From Saccharolobus shibatae B12 (GTDB lineage: Archaea > Thermoproteota > Thermoprotei_A > Sulfolobales > Sulfolobaceae): a stretch of 64,000 nucleotides of DNA. The translations under genes were made by a program, and so were the position numbers. The stretch is from the NCBI RefSeq assembly GCF_019175345.1, contig NZ_CP077717.1, positions 2,200,001 through 2,264,000 of the forward strand, read 5' to 3'. The notes below the pieces were generated by a model. That model was given only the letters and a program-made list of their open reading frames with translations, did not search any database and was not told the DNA's origin. This document shows, in pieces, positions 9,458 through 18,216 of the stretch. Positions within the stretch are counted from its first letter, which is position 1. Every line of letters begins with the position of its first letter.

Positions 9458-11377
9458 ATGGCTGAGGAAGGCACAAAAGTTTCCGCACAACAAAGTGATA
9501 AACTGTTAAGAAAAGAACTAACCCTATTAGATATGTCATTTTTAGGTTTAGGGGCAATAATAGGATCTGGTTGGTTATTCGCATCATTAGCTGCTGCTTC
9601 AGTAGCTGGGCCATCTGCAGTACTAGCTTGGATAATTGGAGGAATCCTTATAATGTTCGTAGGATTGGCTTATGCTGAGCTAGGAAGTGCAATACCTAGA
9701 ACTGGTGGGATCGTTAGATATCCGCATTATACGCATGGGAGTTACGCTGGTTACATTTTGGGGTTTCTTTACTTATTATCAGCCATGACAGTGCCTGCAA
9801 TAGAAGCTGAAGCAGCGATAACATACATCAGTTCCATTAACTCGTATATGGGTAGTTTACTGACCACTACAGCTGATGGAGTAACAATTCTAACGTTACC
9901 TGGAATTGGGCTTGCCACCTTGCTACTAATAGTATTTTTCTTTATAAATTACTTCGGAATAAAAGTATTAGGGAAGACTAATACTGGAATAACTTTCTGG
10001 AAACTTATAGTCCCAACAATTACATTTATACTACTATTAGCTATAGGTTTCAATATAAAGAATTTTACGTCTTATGGAGGTCTATTTCCTTCACTTGTAT
10101 CTGGGGCTTCCTCTGGGATTATAGGACCATCAGCGATGCTTTATGCAATACCCAGTACTGGAATAGTCTTCGCATACTTGGGATTTAGGCAACCAGTAGA
10201 ATTTGCTGGAGAAGCTAAAGATCCACAAAGAGATGTACCAAGGGCAATAGTCATAGCATTACTCTTGGCTATAATAATCTATACACTACTTCAAGTTTCA
10301 TTTATAGGCGCTATAAACTGGCAATATGCAATAAATATAAGTAAAGGATATGTTCCAGGGAATTGGAGCGCATTATCATCTGGACCTTGGTCTAGTGGTC
10401 CATTCTATGGAGAGATAACTACGCTTGGATCTACCCTAGGTATAGCTGGTTTAATTTATTGGGGATATTTATTACTTGTGGACGCTATAATATCTCCTAG
10501 TGGTACTGGGTTAATCTACATTGGAACTACTACCAGAACTTTTTATGGTATAGCTGCTGATGGCTACTTTCCAAAATTCTTCCTCAAATTAAATAAACAT
10601 AGAATACCCATTTGGTCAATCATAGCTTCACTAATCCTAGGATTCATATTCTTACTACCATTCCCAAGCTGGTATCTGTTAGTGGGATTCATTTCTTTAG
10701 CAACAGTCTTTACATATATTATGGGAGGTATAGGATTACAAACCTTAAGAAAAACCGCACCAGATCTAAAGAGAAGAGTAAAACTGAGTGGTGCTAGTAT
10801 CATAGCACCAATAGCTACTATCGCTGCAATATTAATCGTATATTGGGCTGGTTTTACAACACTATACTATGTGCTAACTGCATTATTCGTTGGGGTTCCA
10901 CTATTTTGGATATATTATGCGATAAGAGAATTAAAACTAAACTCAGTTGTTGGAATAGTACTAGGTGTGGCTCAACTCATATTTAATATACTCTTGGCAT
11001 ATTTTGCCTATATTAACATATTAACTGTACCACCAGGAACGCCAATAAGTGATATAATTTCAAGCTTTGTTCTATATTTCTTAGGATTTTTAGGAATATT
11101 AGTAGTACCTAGCTTAATTGGGTATGCTTTAGCGAATGGAAAGGGTAAACAATATATAAGGAGCGGATTCTGGTTAATAGGGCTAATACTAGTAATCTAT
11201 ATAATCAGCTTCTTCGGAGGATTTGGCCCGTTAGGTACTTCAGCCCCAATACCTTTTCCGTGGGATACCATAGCTGCTGCAATTGTTGGACTAGTATTCC
11301 ACTACGCTGCCGTATATAGCGGATTTAGAACTGATGAGATAGAAGAGATAGTTAGAGAACAGTTAGGAGAGAAATAA
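9458..11377 (+). CDS. Amino acid permease, APC superfamily
   Basis: 639 residues, strongly hydrophobic, with about 12-14 predicted membrane helices. The N-terminal signature LTLLDMSFLGLGAIIGSGW is the helix-1 substrate-binding segment of APC amino acid-polyamine transporters, and the FAYLGFRQPVEFAGEAKDPQRDVPRA stretch (about residues 240-265) is the usual helix 6 to helix 7 region. It imports an amino acid in symport or antiport with an ion; substrate unknown. Own promoter, and a T-rich stretch just after the stop (TTTATATTTTTTT near 11400) may end transcription. Confidence 0.88.
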   Translation: MAEEGTKVSAQQSDKLLRKELTLLDMSFLGLGAIIGSGWLFASLAAASVAGPSAVLAWIIGGILIMFVGLAYAELGSAIPRTGGIVRYPHYTHGSYAGYILGFLYLLSAMTVPAIEAEAAITYISSINSYMGSLLTTTADGVTILTLPGIGLATLLLIVFFFINYFGIKVLGKTNTGITFWKLIVPTITFILLLAIGFNIKNFTSYGGLFPSLVSGASSGIIGPSAMLYAIPSTGIVFAYLGFRQPVEFAGEAKDPQRDVPRAIVIALLLAIIIYTLLQVSFIGAINWQYAINISKGYVPGNWSALSSGPWSSGPFYGEITTLGSTLGIAGLIYWGYLLLVDAIISPSGTGLIYIGTTTRTFYGIAADGYFPKFFLKLNKHRIPIWSIIASLILGFIFLLPFPSWYLLVGFISLATVFTYIMGGIGLQTLRKTAPDLKRRVKLSGASIIAPIATIAAILIVYWAGFTTLYYVLTALFVGVPLFWIYYAIRELKLNSVVGIVLGVAQLIFNILLAYFAYINILTVPPGTPISDIISSFVLYFLGFLGILVVPSLIGYALANGKGKQYIRSGFWLIGLILVIYIISFFGGFGPLGTSAPIPFPWDTIAAAIVGLVFHYAAVYSGFRTDEIEEIVREQLGEK

Positions 11378-11467
11378 TTCTCTCATTTAAAAGGAAACTT
11401 TATATTTTTTTAGTTAAATTGTCTATATATAGAAAAACTTTTTAGCTGAAGGCTAGATATCTAAACT

Positions 11468-11989
11468 ATGGACTCGAAAAAGGTCTTATTTATAGTTGGA
11501 GAAGAGTTTGAGGATATCGAGCTATTATATCCCTACTACAGAGTAATTGAAGAAGGTTTTAAACCTGTAATAGCGTGGAAAGAGGCTAATGCCAGAGTTA
11601 CAGGGAAGCACGGATATACTGTAATTTCTGACATTGCGTTCAAGGATGTTAGGCCAGAGGATTACATAGCACTGGTCATACCAGGAGGTAGAGGACCAGA
11701 ACATATAAGGACCTTAGAGGAAGTTAAAAATCTTACTAGAAAATTCTTTGAGTTGAAAAAGCCAGTTGCGGCAATATGTCACGGTCCTCAAATCTTAATT
11801 TCAGCTAATCTTGTTAAAGGAAGAAGACTAACCTCAGTGACCTCAATAAAAGATGATGTAATCGCCGCAGGAGGAATTTACATTGATAACGATGTAGTAG
11901 TTGATGAAAATCTGATATCCTCTAGGGTTCCTAGTGATCTACCAGCATTCGCGTCCACTTTAACTAAGGCGCTAAAGAGTCTAAAATAA
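11468..11989 (+). CDS. DJ-1/PfpI family protein
   Basis: 173 residues with the nucleophile-elbow motif AAICHGPQIL (Cys about residue 102 followed by His) and an early glutamate in GEEFEDIELLYP, the Glu-Cys-His arrangement of PfpI-type proteins. Members act as intracellular peptidases or as glyoxalase/deglycase-like enzymes protecting against methylglyoxal. Monocistronic and convergent with the modE-like gene, 7 bp away. Confidence 0.9.
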   Translation: MDSKKVLFIVGEEFEDIELLYPYYRVIEEGFKPVIAWKEANARVTGKHGYTVISDIAFKDVRPEDYIALVIPGGRGPEHIRTLEEVKNLTRKFFELKKPVAAICHGPQILISANLVKGRRLTSVTSIKDDVIAAGGIYIDNDVVVDENLISSRVPSDLPAFASTLTKALKSLK

Positions 11990-11996
11990 ATTATTA

Positions 11997-12350
11997 TTAA
12001 CCTTTTTTCTCTTCATTTAATAGCTCATTTATCTTTTTATTATATTTTTCAAGGATTTCTGAAATCTCCTTTTGTGCTTCCTCATAGATGCTTAGTAGTT
12101 TATCTAACTTCTCATTGACCTTAGAACCTCCTGCGTTCTTTCCTCCTTTTCTCATTTCTACGGAGTCACCTAAAATTTCATTAATTCTTTTGACGTATTC
12201 CCAAGCAAACTTATATGAAACACCAACTGATTTAGAAGCGCTGGAAAGAGAACCAGTGTCCTCAATTGCCCTTAATAATTTCACTCCACCTTTTCCTATA
12301 AGTGGTTTCCCCTCTTCTGTCTCAATCCAGATTTTAAATTTGAACCTCAT
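11997..12350 (-). CDS. ModE-like winged-helix regulator (DNA-binding domain only)
   Basis: 117 residues. The N-terminal two thirds match the ModE/LysR-type winged helix-turn-helix: [40 protein letters not shown], then a wing with [11 protein letters not shown]. The molybdate-binding TOBE domains of E. coli ModE are absent, and the C-terminus is a charged helix, probably for dimerisation. It is the last gene of purE-purK-modE, overlapping purK by 4 bp. The window also carries a molybdate/tungstate-type transporter and a Mo/W formate dehydrogenase 40 kb away, possible targets by inference only. Confidence 0.75.
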   Translation of the reverse strand: MRFKFKIWIETEEGKPLIGKGGVKLLRAIEDTGSLSSASKSVGVSYKFAWEYVKRINEILGDSVEMRKGGKNAGGSKVNEKLDKLLSIYEEAQKEISEILEKYNKKINELLNEEKKG

Positions 12351-13447
12351 AAATCTAACCCATTAGGATAAATTAGTTGCATAATTTTATCAATTTTTTG
12401 CTTAACTTCTTCAAGATTATTCCCCACCACATTAATGTGACCCAACTTTCTCCTCTTTCTTACCTCGCTTTTAGAGTACCAGTAAACTTTACCATATTTT
12501 AATACTTCAACTGGTATTTTATCTGTACCTAAAATATTAACCATTCCACTAGGAGATAAAATAGTGGTTTGACCTAACTCCATATTAGTTATAGCCCTTA
12601 AGTGCTGTTCAAATTGAGAGATAAGAGCTCCATCTAGAGTATAATGACCTGTATTATGAACCCTAGGAGCAAACTCGTTAATTAAAACTTGACCGTTGGT
12701 TACAAAAACTTCAACTCCCATAGTCCCTACGTAATCTAGTTCCTCACTTAATCTTTTAGCTACGTTAATGATTTCTTGATTGAAATAAGGCCCATAATTG
12801 TAAACTAGAATACCCTTTTCATTGTAATTATATGTGGGGGGATAACTGACAAAATTTCCTTTTTTGTCTCTAGCTATAATAACCGAAGCCTCAAAGTCAA
12901 AGTTTACATATTCCTCAACTACCATTTTTTCTTTCTTTTCCCTTAGGAATTGGTATTTTTCAACGTCATTAAATATAAAATATTGGCCTTTCCCATCATA
13001 TCCTCCTTTAGACTCCTTGATAACTCCTATATTGTTGAACTCCTCCCTAAGTATTTTTAGCGCCTCCTCGCCATCCTCTGCTACGAAAAATCTAGGAGTA
13101 GGTAAATTGTGTTGTTTATAGAAGAGTTTCTCCTTATAACGTTCCCTCTTTAACTCTACAGAATTAAGTCTGGGTAATAACTTTCCGCTCTCTTGAGCAT
13201 ACTTTAGTGCTTCTTCATATACATGTTCGAATTCAAACGTAATGACGTCTGAGGAATCAACAAATTCTTTATATTCTTGAGGAGAAAAACACCTATCCGC
13301 AATTCTGCAGGCAGGAGCGTTCTTATCGTTTTCCAACACGTAAAAGGTGAATGGGAATTTCCTTCCCTCTAATATCATCATCCAACCTAGTTGTCCTCCT
13401 CCTAATATCCCAATCTTAGGCTTCCAGTCTAGTATTGAGAACATCAT
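12347..13447 (-). CDS. purK: N5-carboxyaminoimidazole ribonucleotide synthase
   Basis: 366 residues, ATP-grasp enzyme of purine biosynthesis that converts AIR, bicarbonate and ATP to N5-CAIR. Visible: N-terminal nucleotide fold with [12 protein letters not shown], the ATP-grasp core around [13 protein letters not shown] and [15 protein letters not shown], and the metal-binding end [29 protein letters not shown]. It overlaps purE by 32 bp and is followed by the modE-like gene with a 4-bp overlap, so the three are one transcript. Confidence 0.95.
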   Translation of the reverse strand: MMFSILDWKPKIGILGGGQLGWMMILEGRKFPFTFYVLENDKNAPACRIADRCFSPQEYKEFVDSSDVITFEFEHVYEEALKYAQESGKLLPRLNSVELKRERYKEKLFYKQHNLPTPRFFVAEDGEEALKILREEFNNIGVIKESKGGYDGKGQYFIFNDVEKYQFLREKKEKMVVEEYVNFDFEASVIIARDKKGNFVSYPPTYNYNEKGILVYNYGPYFNQEIINVAKRLSEELDYVGTMGVEVFVTNGQVLINEFAPRVHNTGHYTLDGALISQFEQHLRAITNMELGQTTILSPSGMVNILGTDKIPVEVLKYGKVYWYSKSEVRKRRKLGHINVVGNNLEEVKQKIDKIMQLIYPNGLDL

Positions 13448-13892
13448 TGCTCATATCTTCCGAGAATTTTTTAATTTTATCTGCTAAATCCTTATATTTT
13501 ATTCCTAAAATCCTTATTGCTAACAGTGCAGCATTTTTAGCACCGCCTATTGCAACTGTAGCTACTGGAACCCCATAGGGCATTTGTACTATTGAAAGAA
13601 GTGAGTCAAGACCATTTAGATTCTTTGAGGGAATAGGGACACCTATAACTGGAAGACTTGTAAGTGAAGCGACCATACCAGGCAAATGAGCAGCTCCACC
13701 AGCTCCGGCAATAATAACTTCAACTCCCCTTTTTTCCGCTTCCTTAGCATATTGCATCATAAATTCTGGTGTTCTGTGAGCTGAAACCACCCTAGCTTCA
13801 TAGTCTACACCAAATTGTTTCAAAATCTCTACAGCTTCTTTCATATATTCCCAATCATTTTTACTTCCCATAATTACAGCTACTTTTGGCAC
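13416..13892 (-). CDS. purE: N5-CAIR mutase, purE class I
   Basis: 158 residues, the usual PurE length. The motifs [21 protein letters not shown] (catalytic His) and [24 protein letters not shown] are diagnostic. It rearranges N5-CAIR to CAIR in purine synthesis, using the product of purK directly downstream. First gene of the operon; divergent from the FAD-binding protein gene. Confidence 0.96.
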   Translation of the reverse strand: MPKVAVIMGSKNDWEYMKEAVEILKQFGVDYEARVVSAHRTPEFMMQYAKEAEKRGVEVIIAGAGGAAHLPGMVASLTSLPVIGVPIPSKNLNGLDSLLSIVQMPYGVPVATVAIGGAKNAALLAIRILGIKYKDLADKIKKFSEDMSNDVLNTRLEA

Positions 13893-13944
13893 ACTAGGTA
13901 AGTGGGTTTTATGGTTAAATATCTTTTTGATAAAGATAATATTT

Positions 13945-14841
13945 GTGATAGAAGTAAACCCGGCGGATGAGAATGAGGTCTTTCAGATAATCAGTGAATC
14001 TAAAAAGGAAAATAAGAAAGTTGGCATAAGGGGATTTGGAGCTCATACTAAAAGGGAAATCAAACCCGATATAATCATAGTTACGACTGAAAGACTCAAT
14101 AATTTCGAAATAAGTGAAAACAAGGTAATAGCTGACAGTGGTGCTGATGTTAAGAAAATAAGAGAAGAGGCATCACAAAAGGACTTACTACTCCCATCAA
14201 TTTATGATGGAAGTATAGGTGGCCTATTGGCGCTTAATGAAATATCTAGTTTATCTACAGCATATGGCACACCTTGGAATTTCACAGAGTGGGTAGATTT
14301 CATAACTGCATTTGGAAAAATCAGATGGAGAATTGTAATTGGTTCACAAGGTTTATTTGGAGTAATAACAAAGGCTAGTCTAAGACTGTATGAGAGACCA
14401 AATAAGGTGTTCATATATGAAAGAGGAATAACTGATAAGAGGGAATTTAAACATGAGTTAAGAAAGTTAATAGGTCTGAAGCCAATTGCGCTCCTAGTAG
14501 AATATGAAGGGGATAGTAAAACCTTTGAAGTTCATGCATCATATATAACTCAACTTGAATTGGAGGGTTACTCTAAAGATGAGGGAATTCCCATGATCTC
14601 TGAGGTATCTGATAAAAATAGTTATATAGTTGAGATAGGTGATTTCGTGGAAGACTTCATATCCGTTGCAGAAAAAGTCTCACCATATTATATGTATGGA
14701 ATATACGGTGTTAATTTACTCAAAGTTTACGTTACTGACGATTCGTTACTAAAAGATTTCAAATATTATCCCAGAAATAAACCTCATCCAGTCTTCTATA
14801 AGCTTAAACGAATATTGGACTTCTATAATATATTTACGTGA
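13945..14841 (+). CDS. FAD-binding (FAD_binding_4/GlcE-like) oxidoreductase
   Basis: About 298 residues. The PCMH-type FAD-binding domain covers roughly residues 10-170: [23 protein letters not shown], then [27 protein letters not shown] and [21 protein letters not shown]. It is much shorter than full-length glycolate oxidase GlcD and closest in size to the GlcE type. The frame opens at TTG 13927, but a TATA-like TTAAATATC (13914-13922) puts the start near GTG 13945 ([11 protein letters not shown]), which I prefer. It abuts the HTH gene at 14842 tail-to-tail with no spacer. Substrate unknown. Confidence 0.7.
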   Translation: MIEVNPADENEVFQIISESKKENKKVGIRGFGAHTKREIKPDIIIVTTERLNNFEISENKVIADSGADVKKIREEASQKDLLLPSIYDGSIGGLLALNEISSLSTAYGTPWNFTEWVDFITAFGKIRWRIVIGSQGLFGVITKASLRLYERPNKVFIYERGITDKREFKHELRKLIGLKPIALLVEYEGDSKTFEVHASYITQLELEGYSKDEGIPMISEVSDKNSYIVEIGDFVEDFISVAEKVSPYYMYGIYGVNLLKVYVTDDSLLKDFKYYPRNKPHPVFYKLKRILDFYNIFT

Positions 14842-15129
14842 CTAACAATCGAACTTAGTACACAAAACATTCTCCATTTCATTTATTAAATCTCTTAAAT
14901 ACACGAAGTTTTTATATAACATTTCCATTCCATATTCAGTAATTTCGACTATAACATCGTCTCCTACATACGCCTTCTCTTGAATATAACCTTTTCTCTC
15001 TAATTTTCTTATAGTTTTTACAAGATTCCTTCTCGATATATTTACGTATTCTTGTATTTCTTTAACGCTTAATTCACCTTCCGATAACAAAGTGAGAATT
15101 GCTAACTCTTTAACATTCATTGCCATCAA
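14842..15129 (-). CDS. Small winged-helix DNA-binding protein
   Basis: 95 residues. ELAILTLLSEGELSVKEIQEYVNISRRNLVKTIRKLERKGYIQE is a winged helix-turn-helix like the MarR/PadR or DUF-type archaeal regulators; the wing includes DDVIVEITEYG. Two Cys sit at the extreme C-terminus (CTKFDC) and might be redox- or metal-responsive. It overlaps the upstream MFS gene by 4 bp, so it may regulate that transporter. Alternative start ATG 15120. Confidence 0.75.
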   Translation of the reverse strand: MMAMNVKELAILTLLSEGELSVKEIQEYVNISRRNLVKTIRKLERKGYIQEKAYVGDDVIVEITEYGMEMLYKNFVYLRDLINEMENVLCTKFDC

Positions 15130-16151
15130 TCCTTGGTAAATAATATTATCAAGCCTAATAAAAAAGCTATAAGGCTACTACTTAATAATAAAAGGCTTAT
15201 ATTTGGAATGAGATAATCTATTAGGTATCCGAAAATCCAGCCTAGACCTTGCATAATATTGATCAGTGCAAAATCGTAGACCGTTTTCCTGGATGAGAAG
15301 TATTCCAAGGTCAACGGTACAATTGCCTCCCAACAGCCAAAAAAGATTGCAATACTTGGGGATAGAAAGTACAAGGATGTTAAAGAGAAGAGAAATAGAG
15401 ATAGTGAGAGGAAATATTTCTTTCTAGATATTAGCTTTGACGCTAGATAGCTTAATATTATACCAAGAATCTCCGCCAAAGTAGCTATGATTCCAACAAT
15501 TTCCTTAGTTAAATGAAAATAGTCATAGACTACTAGATAAATATAAGGAAATTCCATCGCTATAGGCAAGATTAAAATTGCTGGAAGAAATGACCTCATG
15601 TTAATTTTAGAGCTCAATGAAATTCGGCCCAACGAATTATATGAAAAATTCACCATAGGTAAGAAAGATATAGCAAGAATCATTCCACCTATCACAAAAA
15701 GCCATCTTAAACCTAAATATTGGGCTATAACTCCACCCAATGAAGGCATCATTATAGAAGGTAAGATCGATAGGGACCATATTCTAGTTATAGTGCCTTC
15801 ACCGATCTCTGACATCAGAGAATAATAGGAGGGAAGCGATAAGAATATGAAATAATTAAGAGACATAAATATGGTAGCCTCCAAAATGTTTCTGGAAAAA
15901 GGAAGCATTGCCATACCTATCCCTCCCACTAGCATTCCAATAATTATTGGAAGAATTCTGTTACCCTTGCCTATTTTAGCCCCTATTAATGGAAGAGGCA
16001 AAGACACAGCTTGAAATACTGCGAAAAATAGGCTTAATTTAGATTCCTCCACGAAACGGGAAAGATAAATGGATATAAACGGATAATACATGTAGTACGC
16101 TGCACTCCATATTATCCAGCTTACAAGCAATGATCTTTCCTTAGTGTTCAT
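15126..16151 (-). CDS. MFS transporter
   Basis: About 341 residues with 10-12 hydrophobic helices (SWIIWSAAYYMYYPFISIYLS at the N-terminus), an MFS-type cycle including GAKIGKGNRILP between helices 2 and 3, and a C-terminal half starting near residue 180. It is shorter than typical 400-residue MFS carriers. Start: ATG 16151 (MNTKERSLL). A GTG at 16160 is also in frame but lies inside the end of the upstream IS element. The ATG overlaps the tnpB stop codon as ATGA, so the element inserted exactly at the start of this gene and removed its original leader. The promoter now used is unknown. Confidence 0.8.
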   Translation of the reverse strand: MNTKERSLLVSWIIWSAAYYMYYPFISIYLSRFVEESKLSLFFAVFQAVSLPLPLIGAKIGKGNRILPIIIGMLVGGIGMAMLPFSRNILEATIFMSLNYFIFLSLPSYYSLMSEIGEGTITRIWSLSILPSIMMPSLGGVIAQYLGLRWLFVIGGMILAISFLPMVNFSYNSLGRISLSSKINMRSFLPAILILPIAMEFPYIYLVVYDYFHLTKEIVGIIATLAEILGIILSYLASKLISRKKYFLSLSLFLFSLTSLYFLSPSIAIFFGCWEAIVPLTLEYFSSRKTVYDFALINIMQGLGWIFGYLIDYLIPNISLLLLSSSLIAFLLGLIILFTKD

Positions 16152-17584
16152 CTGACCCACCCACCCCCCGTCCTAAATGGGGCGAGGGTTCTGCTTGGGT
16201 CTAGAGCGTTACTCCCCTTTATGGGAGCTATTCGATTATGGTCTACTATGAAGGAAAGAGGCTTCTTTATACTATTTATTATTTTCCCTGTCCCCTTTCT
16301 TAGTATATTTAATGCACCATTCAAATCACTATGCAGCTTATGACCTAGAGAACAATAAACTACTCCCCTCGGCTTTCTCGTTACCTCAACGTTATGATAA
16401 ACACAGAACCTAGAAGTATTGTATTCCACCACCTCGTATACCCTCATACCGTATTCCTGAGCCTTAAGCTCAATAGCCTCAATGAGCTTACGATAAGACC
16501 ACACATTCACCGTGTACTTATTACCCCTATCTTGAGAGATGTTATAAGGATAGCCCAAGTAGATTGTGGAAACGCCCAACTTGTGAAGTTCCTCAACAAT
16601 ACCACTTGCTAGAGCTCTGTATAAATGAAGAAACCTCCTTTGCAACTTCTCGAATAGCCTCCTCTTCTCTCCCGTTAACTCCTCATAAGCCTCGTACTCA
16701 TCCACGCTCCTAGCTTTATCTGCAAGCGATTGAACTTCAGCAATCCTCCCCTCAAAGTAAAAGTAATCCTCCTTTGCCCTAACTCCCTTGTATAACAACC
16801 AAGTACCATCATCTACTATTACGCTAGCAAGGATGTTTACACCCAAGTCAATAGAAGCTACCTTATTACCTTGTGGTAAAACTACTTGAATTGACTTCCT
16901 TTCACCATGAACTACGTGTTTTGATTGCTTACCTCTCTTAGTAGTCTCAACACCAACATCTACGGGAATGTGTACATACCACTTGTTCACATCCTCATCG
17001 TAAATAATCTCTAACCTACCTTGCTTACCGTACCACCTTAACCTACCTTCAAAATCGATCTCCATATGAAAGTCCTTGAGGATAAGTTTCTTCCTCTCTT
17101 CATCCACCTCATAACGGTCTTGTCTAACCATGAGAATCCTTTTTCTCTTCTTGTTTTCCCTATCCTTCCAATAACGTGGAGGAGATACGTGATCCATGTG
17201 TGGTAGTTTTCCCTCCTTCTTGAGTTTAAGTAGGGAGAAGAAGGAGGACCACGCCTCGTTGTTCTTCTGCATTACTGCTTGAGCGTTAACACCCAGTGTG
17301 TTCTTATACTTCTCATAGTACTTGCCCCACGTTCCTTTGAAGTCTACTTTTCCTTCATTGAAGAATTGTTGCCTCCTCTCGTAGTTTATCTCGTTGAACA
17401 ACTTGGCTGAAACGTCTGCTAATTTCAGTAATTTTTTGTGTTGGTGACCGTTTGGTAGGAGACGAAGTACGTTTGTCCTCCTATTCCCGAACTTAACTTC
17501 GTAGACACCTCCTTCTGGTATTGCGGGAGTAATGGTCGGCTCCCGCTCCTCATCCTCAGTAAGTTGACCGGAAGGAGGTGTCAT
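16148..17584 (-). CDS. tnpB: TnpB (OrfB), RNA-guided nuclease of an IS200/IS605-family element
   Basis: 478 residues. All three RuvC-like acidic residues are visible: Asp in VASIDLGVNIL, Glu in YEVVEYNTSRFC, and Asp in HSDLNGALNIL. The zinc finger between the last two reads CVYH...CSLGH, a Cys-His version of the common CxxC...CxxC pair, as I recall for archaeal ISC1316-type proteins. The frame is intact, so the protein could be active. TnpB proteins cut DNA guided by an RNA made from the element's right end. The stop overlaps the start codon of the MFS gene by 4 bp. Base composition (more GC) differs from flanking host genes. Confidence 0.88.
   Translation of the reverse strand: MTPPSGQLTEDEEREPTITPAIPEGGVYEVKFGNRRTNVLRLLPNGHQHKKLLKLADVSAKLFNEINYERRQQFFNEGKVDFKGTWGKYYEKYKNTLGVNAQAVMQKNNEAWSSFFSLLKLKKEGKLPHMDHVSPPRYWKDRENKKRKRILMVRQDRYEVDEERKKLILKDFHMEIDFEGRLRWYGKQGRLEIIYDEDVNKWYVHIPVDVGVETTKRGKQSKHVVHGERKSIQVVLPQGNKVASIDLGVNILASVIVDDGTWLLYKGVRAKEDYFYFEGRIAEVQSLADKARSVDEYEAYEELTGEKRRLFEKLQRRFLHLYRALASGIVEELHKLGVSTIYLGYPYNISQDRGNKYTVNVWSYRKLIEAIELKAQEYGMRVYEVVEYNTSRFCVYHNVEVTRKPRGVVYCSLGHKLHSDLNGALNILRKGTGKIINSIKKPLSFIVDHNRIAPIKGSNALDPSRTLAPFRTGGGWVR
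16152..16300 (-). ncRNA. Candidate omega/reRNA scaffold at the right end of the tnpB element
   Basis: In known TnpB systems the guide-carrying RNA covers the 3' end of tnpB and the right end of the element, and the guide is the flanking DNA. Here the last ~150 bases hold potential stem-loops, such as CGCCCC with GGGG around 16168-16183 and CTCCCATAAAGGGGAG just upstream. If the model holds, the guide would begin at the MFS start codon (ATGAACACTAAGG). Position is by analogy; no transcript evidence. Confidence 0.4.
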
Positions 17585-17640
17585 AGGAGAGCGTTTGTTA
17601 AGTTGGTTAAAAAGCTTTACCTTGCCTTAAAAAGACGAAG
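16152..17640 (-). mobile_element. tnpB-only IS200/IS605-family element (ISC1316-like)
   Basis: A single tnpB (16148-17584) with no Y1 transposase tnpA beside it. The right end, in gene orientation, is GAACCCTCGCCCC, a short spacer, GGGGGGTGGGTGGGTCAG ending at 16149-16152 next to the MFS start codon. A second piece of DNA at 21680-21704 has the same GAACCCTC...GGGG...GTCAG layout, supporting this as the element terminus. The left end is not resolved and lies somewhere between 17585 and about 17700. IS605 family elements do not make target duplications, and none is seen. Confidence 0.6.
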
Positions 17641-17768
17641 TTTGTAGTTCGTTTTATCATAAATTGAACTATCTAAAAAATAAGATTTCGTTATTCTCAT
17701 TTTTCTGATAACTGCTTTCTAAAGCAAACTTTTTTAGTTAATTAGACTTATTATATTACTGACCTAGT

Positions 17769-18215
17769 ATGGTAGTTGAATCAAACTGTGAAATACCAGA
17801 AAATCTTTACTATTTTATAGAAGGTAAAAACACAGTTTGGGCTAGATTAGAGGGCTCAGATACAATTGTTGTAGGAATAACTGATCTCGCACAAACAATG
17901 GCAGGAAAGATAGTCAAGGTAAGAATAAAGAAAAAAGGCACTAAAGTGGAGAAAGGAAGGCCAGTAGCCACCATGGAAAGTGGGAAGTGGGCTGGACCAG
18001 TTCCCGCACCAGTAACTGGAGAAGTGGTTGAGGTTAATGCAGAGGCAGAGAAAAGTCCAGTAATTATAAATCAAGATCCTTATGGAAAAGGATGGTTAGT
18101 AAAGATGAAGATGAGCAATCCAGAGGAGTTGAAACAACTAGTTAGTGGACAAGCAGCAATACAGAAATTGAAGGAGTTAATAGCCTCAGAAAAGTTAACA
18201 TGCAAGAGGCTATAA
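17769..18215 (+). CDS. GcvH-like lipoyl carrier protein
   Basis: 148 residues of the glycine cleavage H protein family. The lipoylation loop is MESGKW with Lys as the expected attachment site, followed by GPVPAPVTGEVVEVN, and the C-terminus PYGKGWLVKMKMSNPEEL is typical. It is followed one base later by a lipoate-protein ligase-like gene, so the pair probably makes a self-contained carrier plus modifying enzyme. The P and T proteins of glycine cleavage are not in the window, so the process served is not shown. The 184 bp upstream also contain the left end of the tnpB element. Confidence 0.9.
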   Translation: MVVESNCEIPENLYYFIEGKNTVWARLEGSDTIVVGITDLAQTMAGKIVKVRIKKKGTKVEKGRPVATMESGKWAGPVPAPVTGEVVEVNAEAEKSPVIINQDPYGKGWLVKMKMSNPEELKQLVSGQAAIQKLKELIASEKLTCKRL

Positions 18216-18216
18216 A

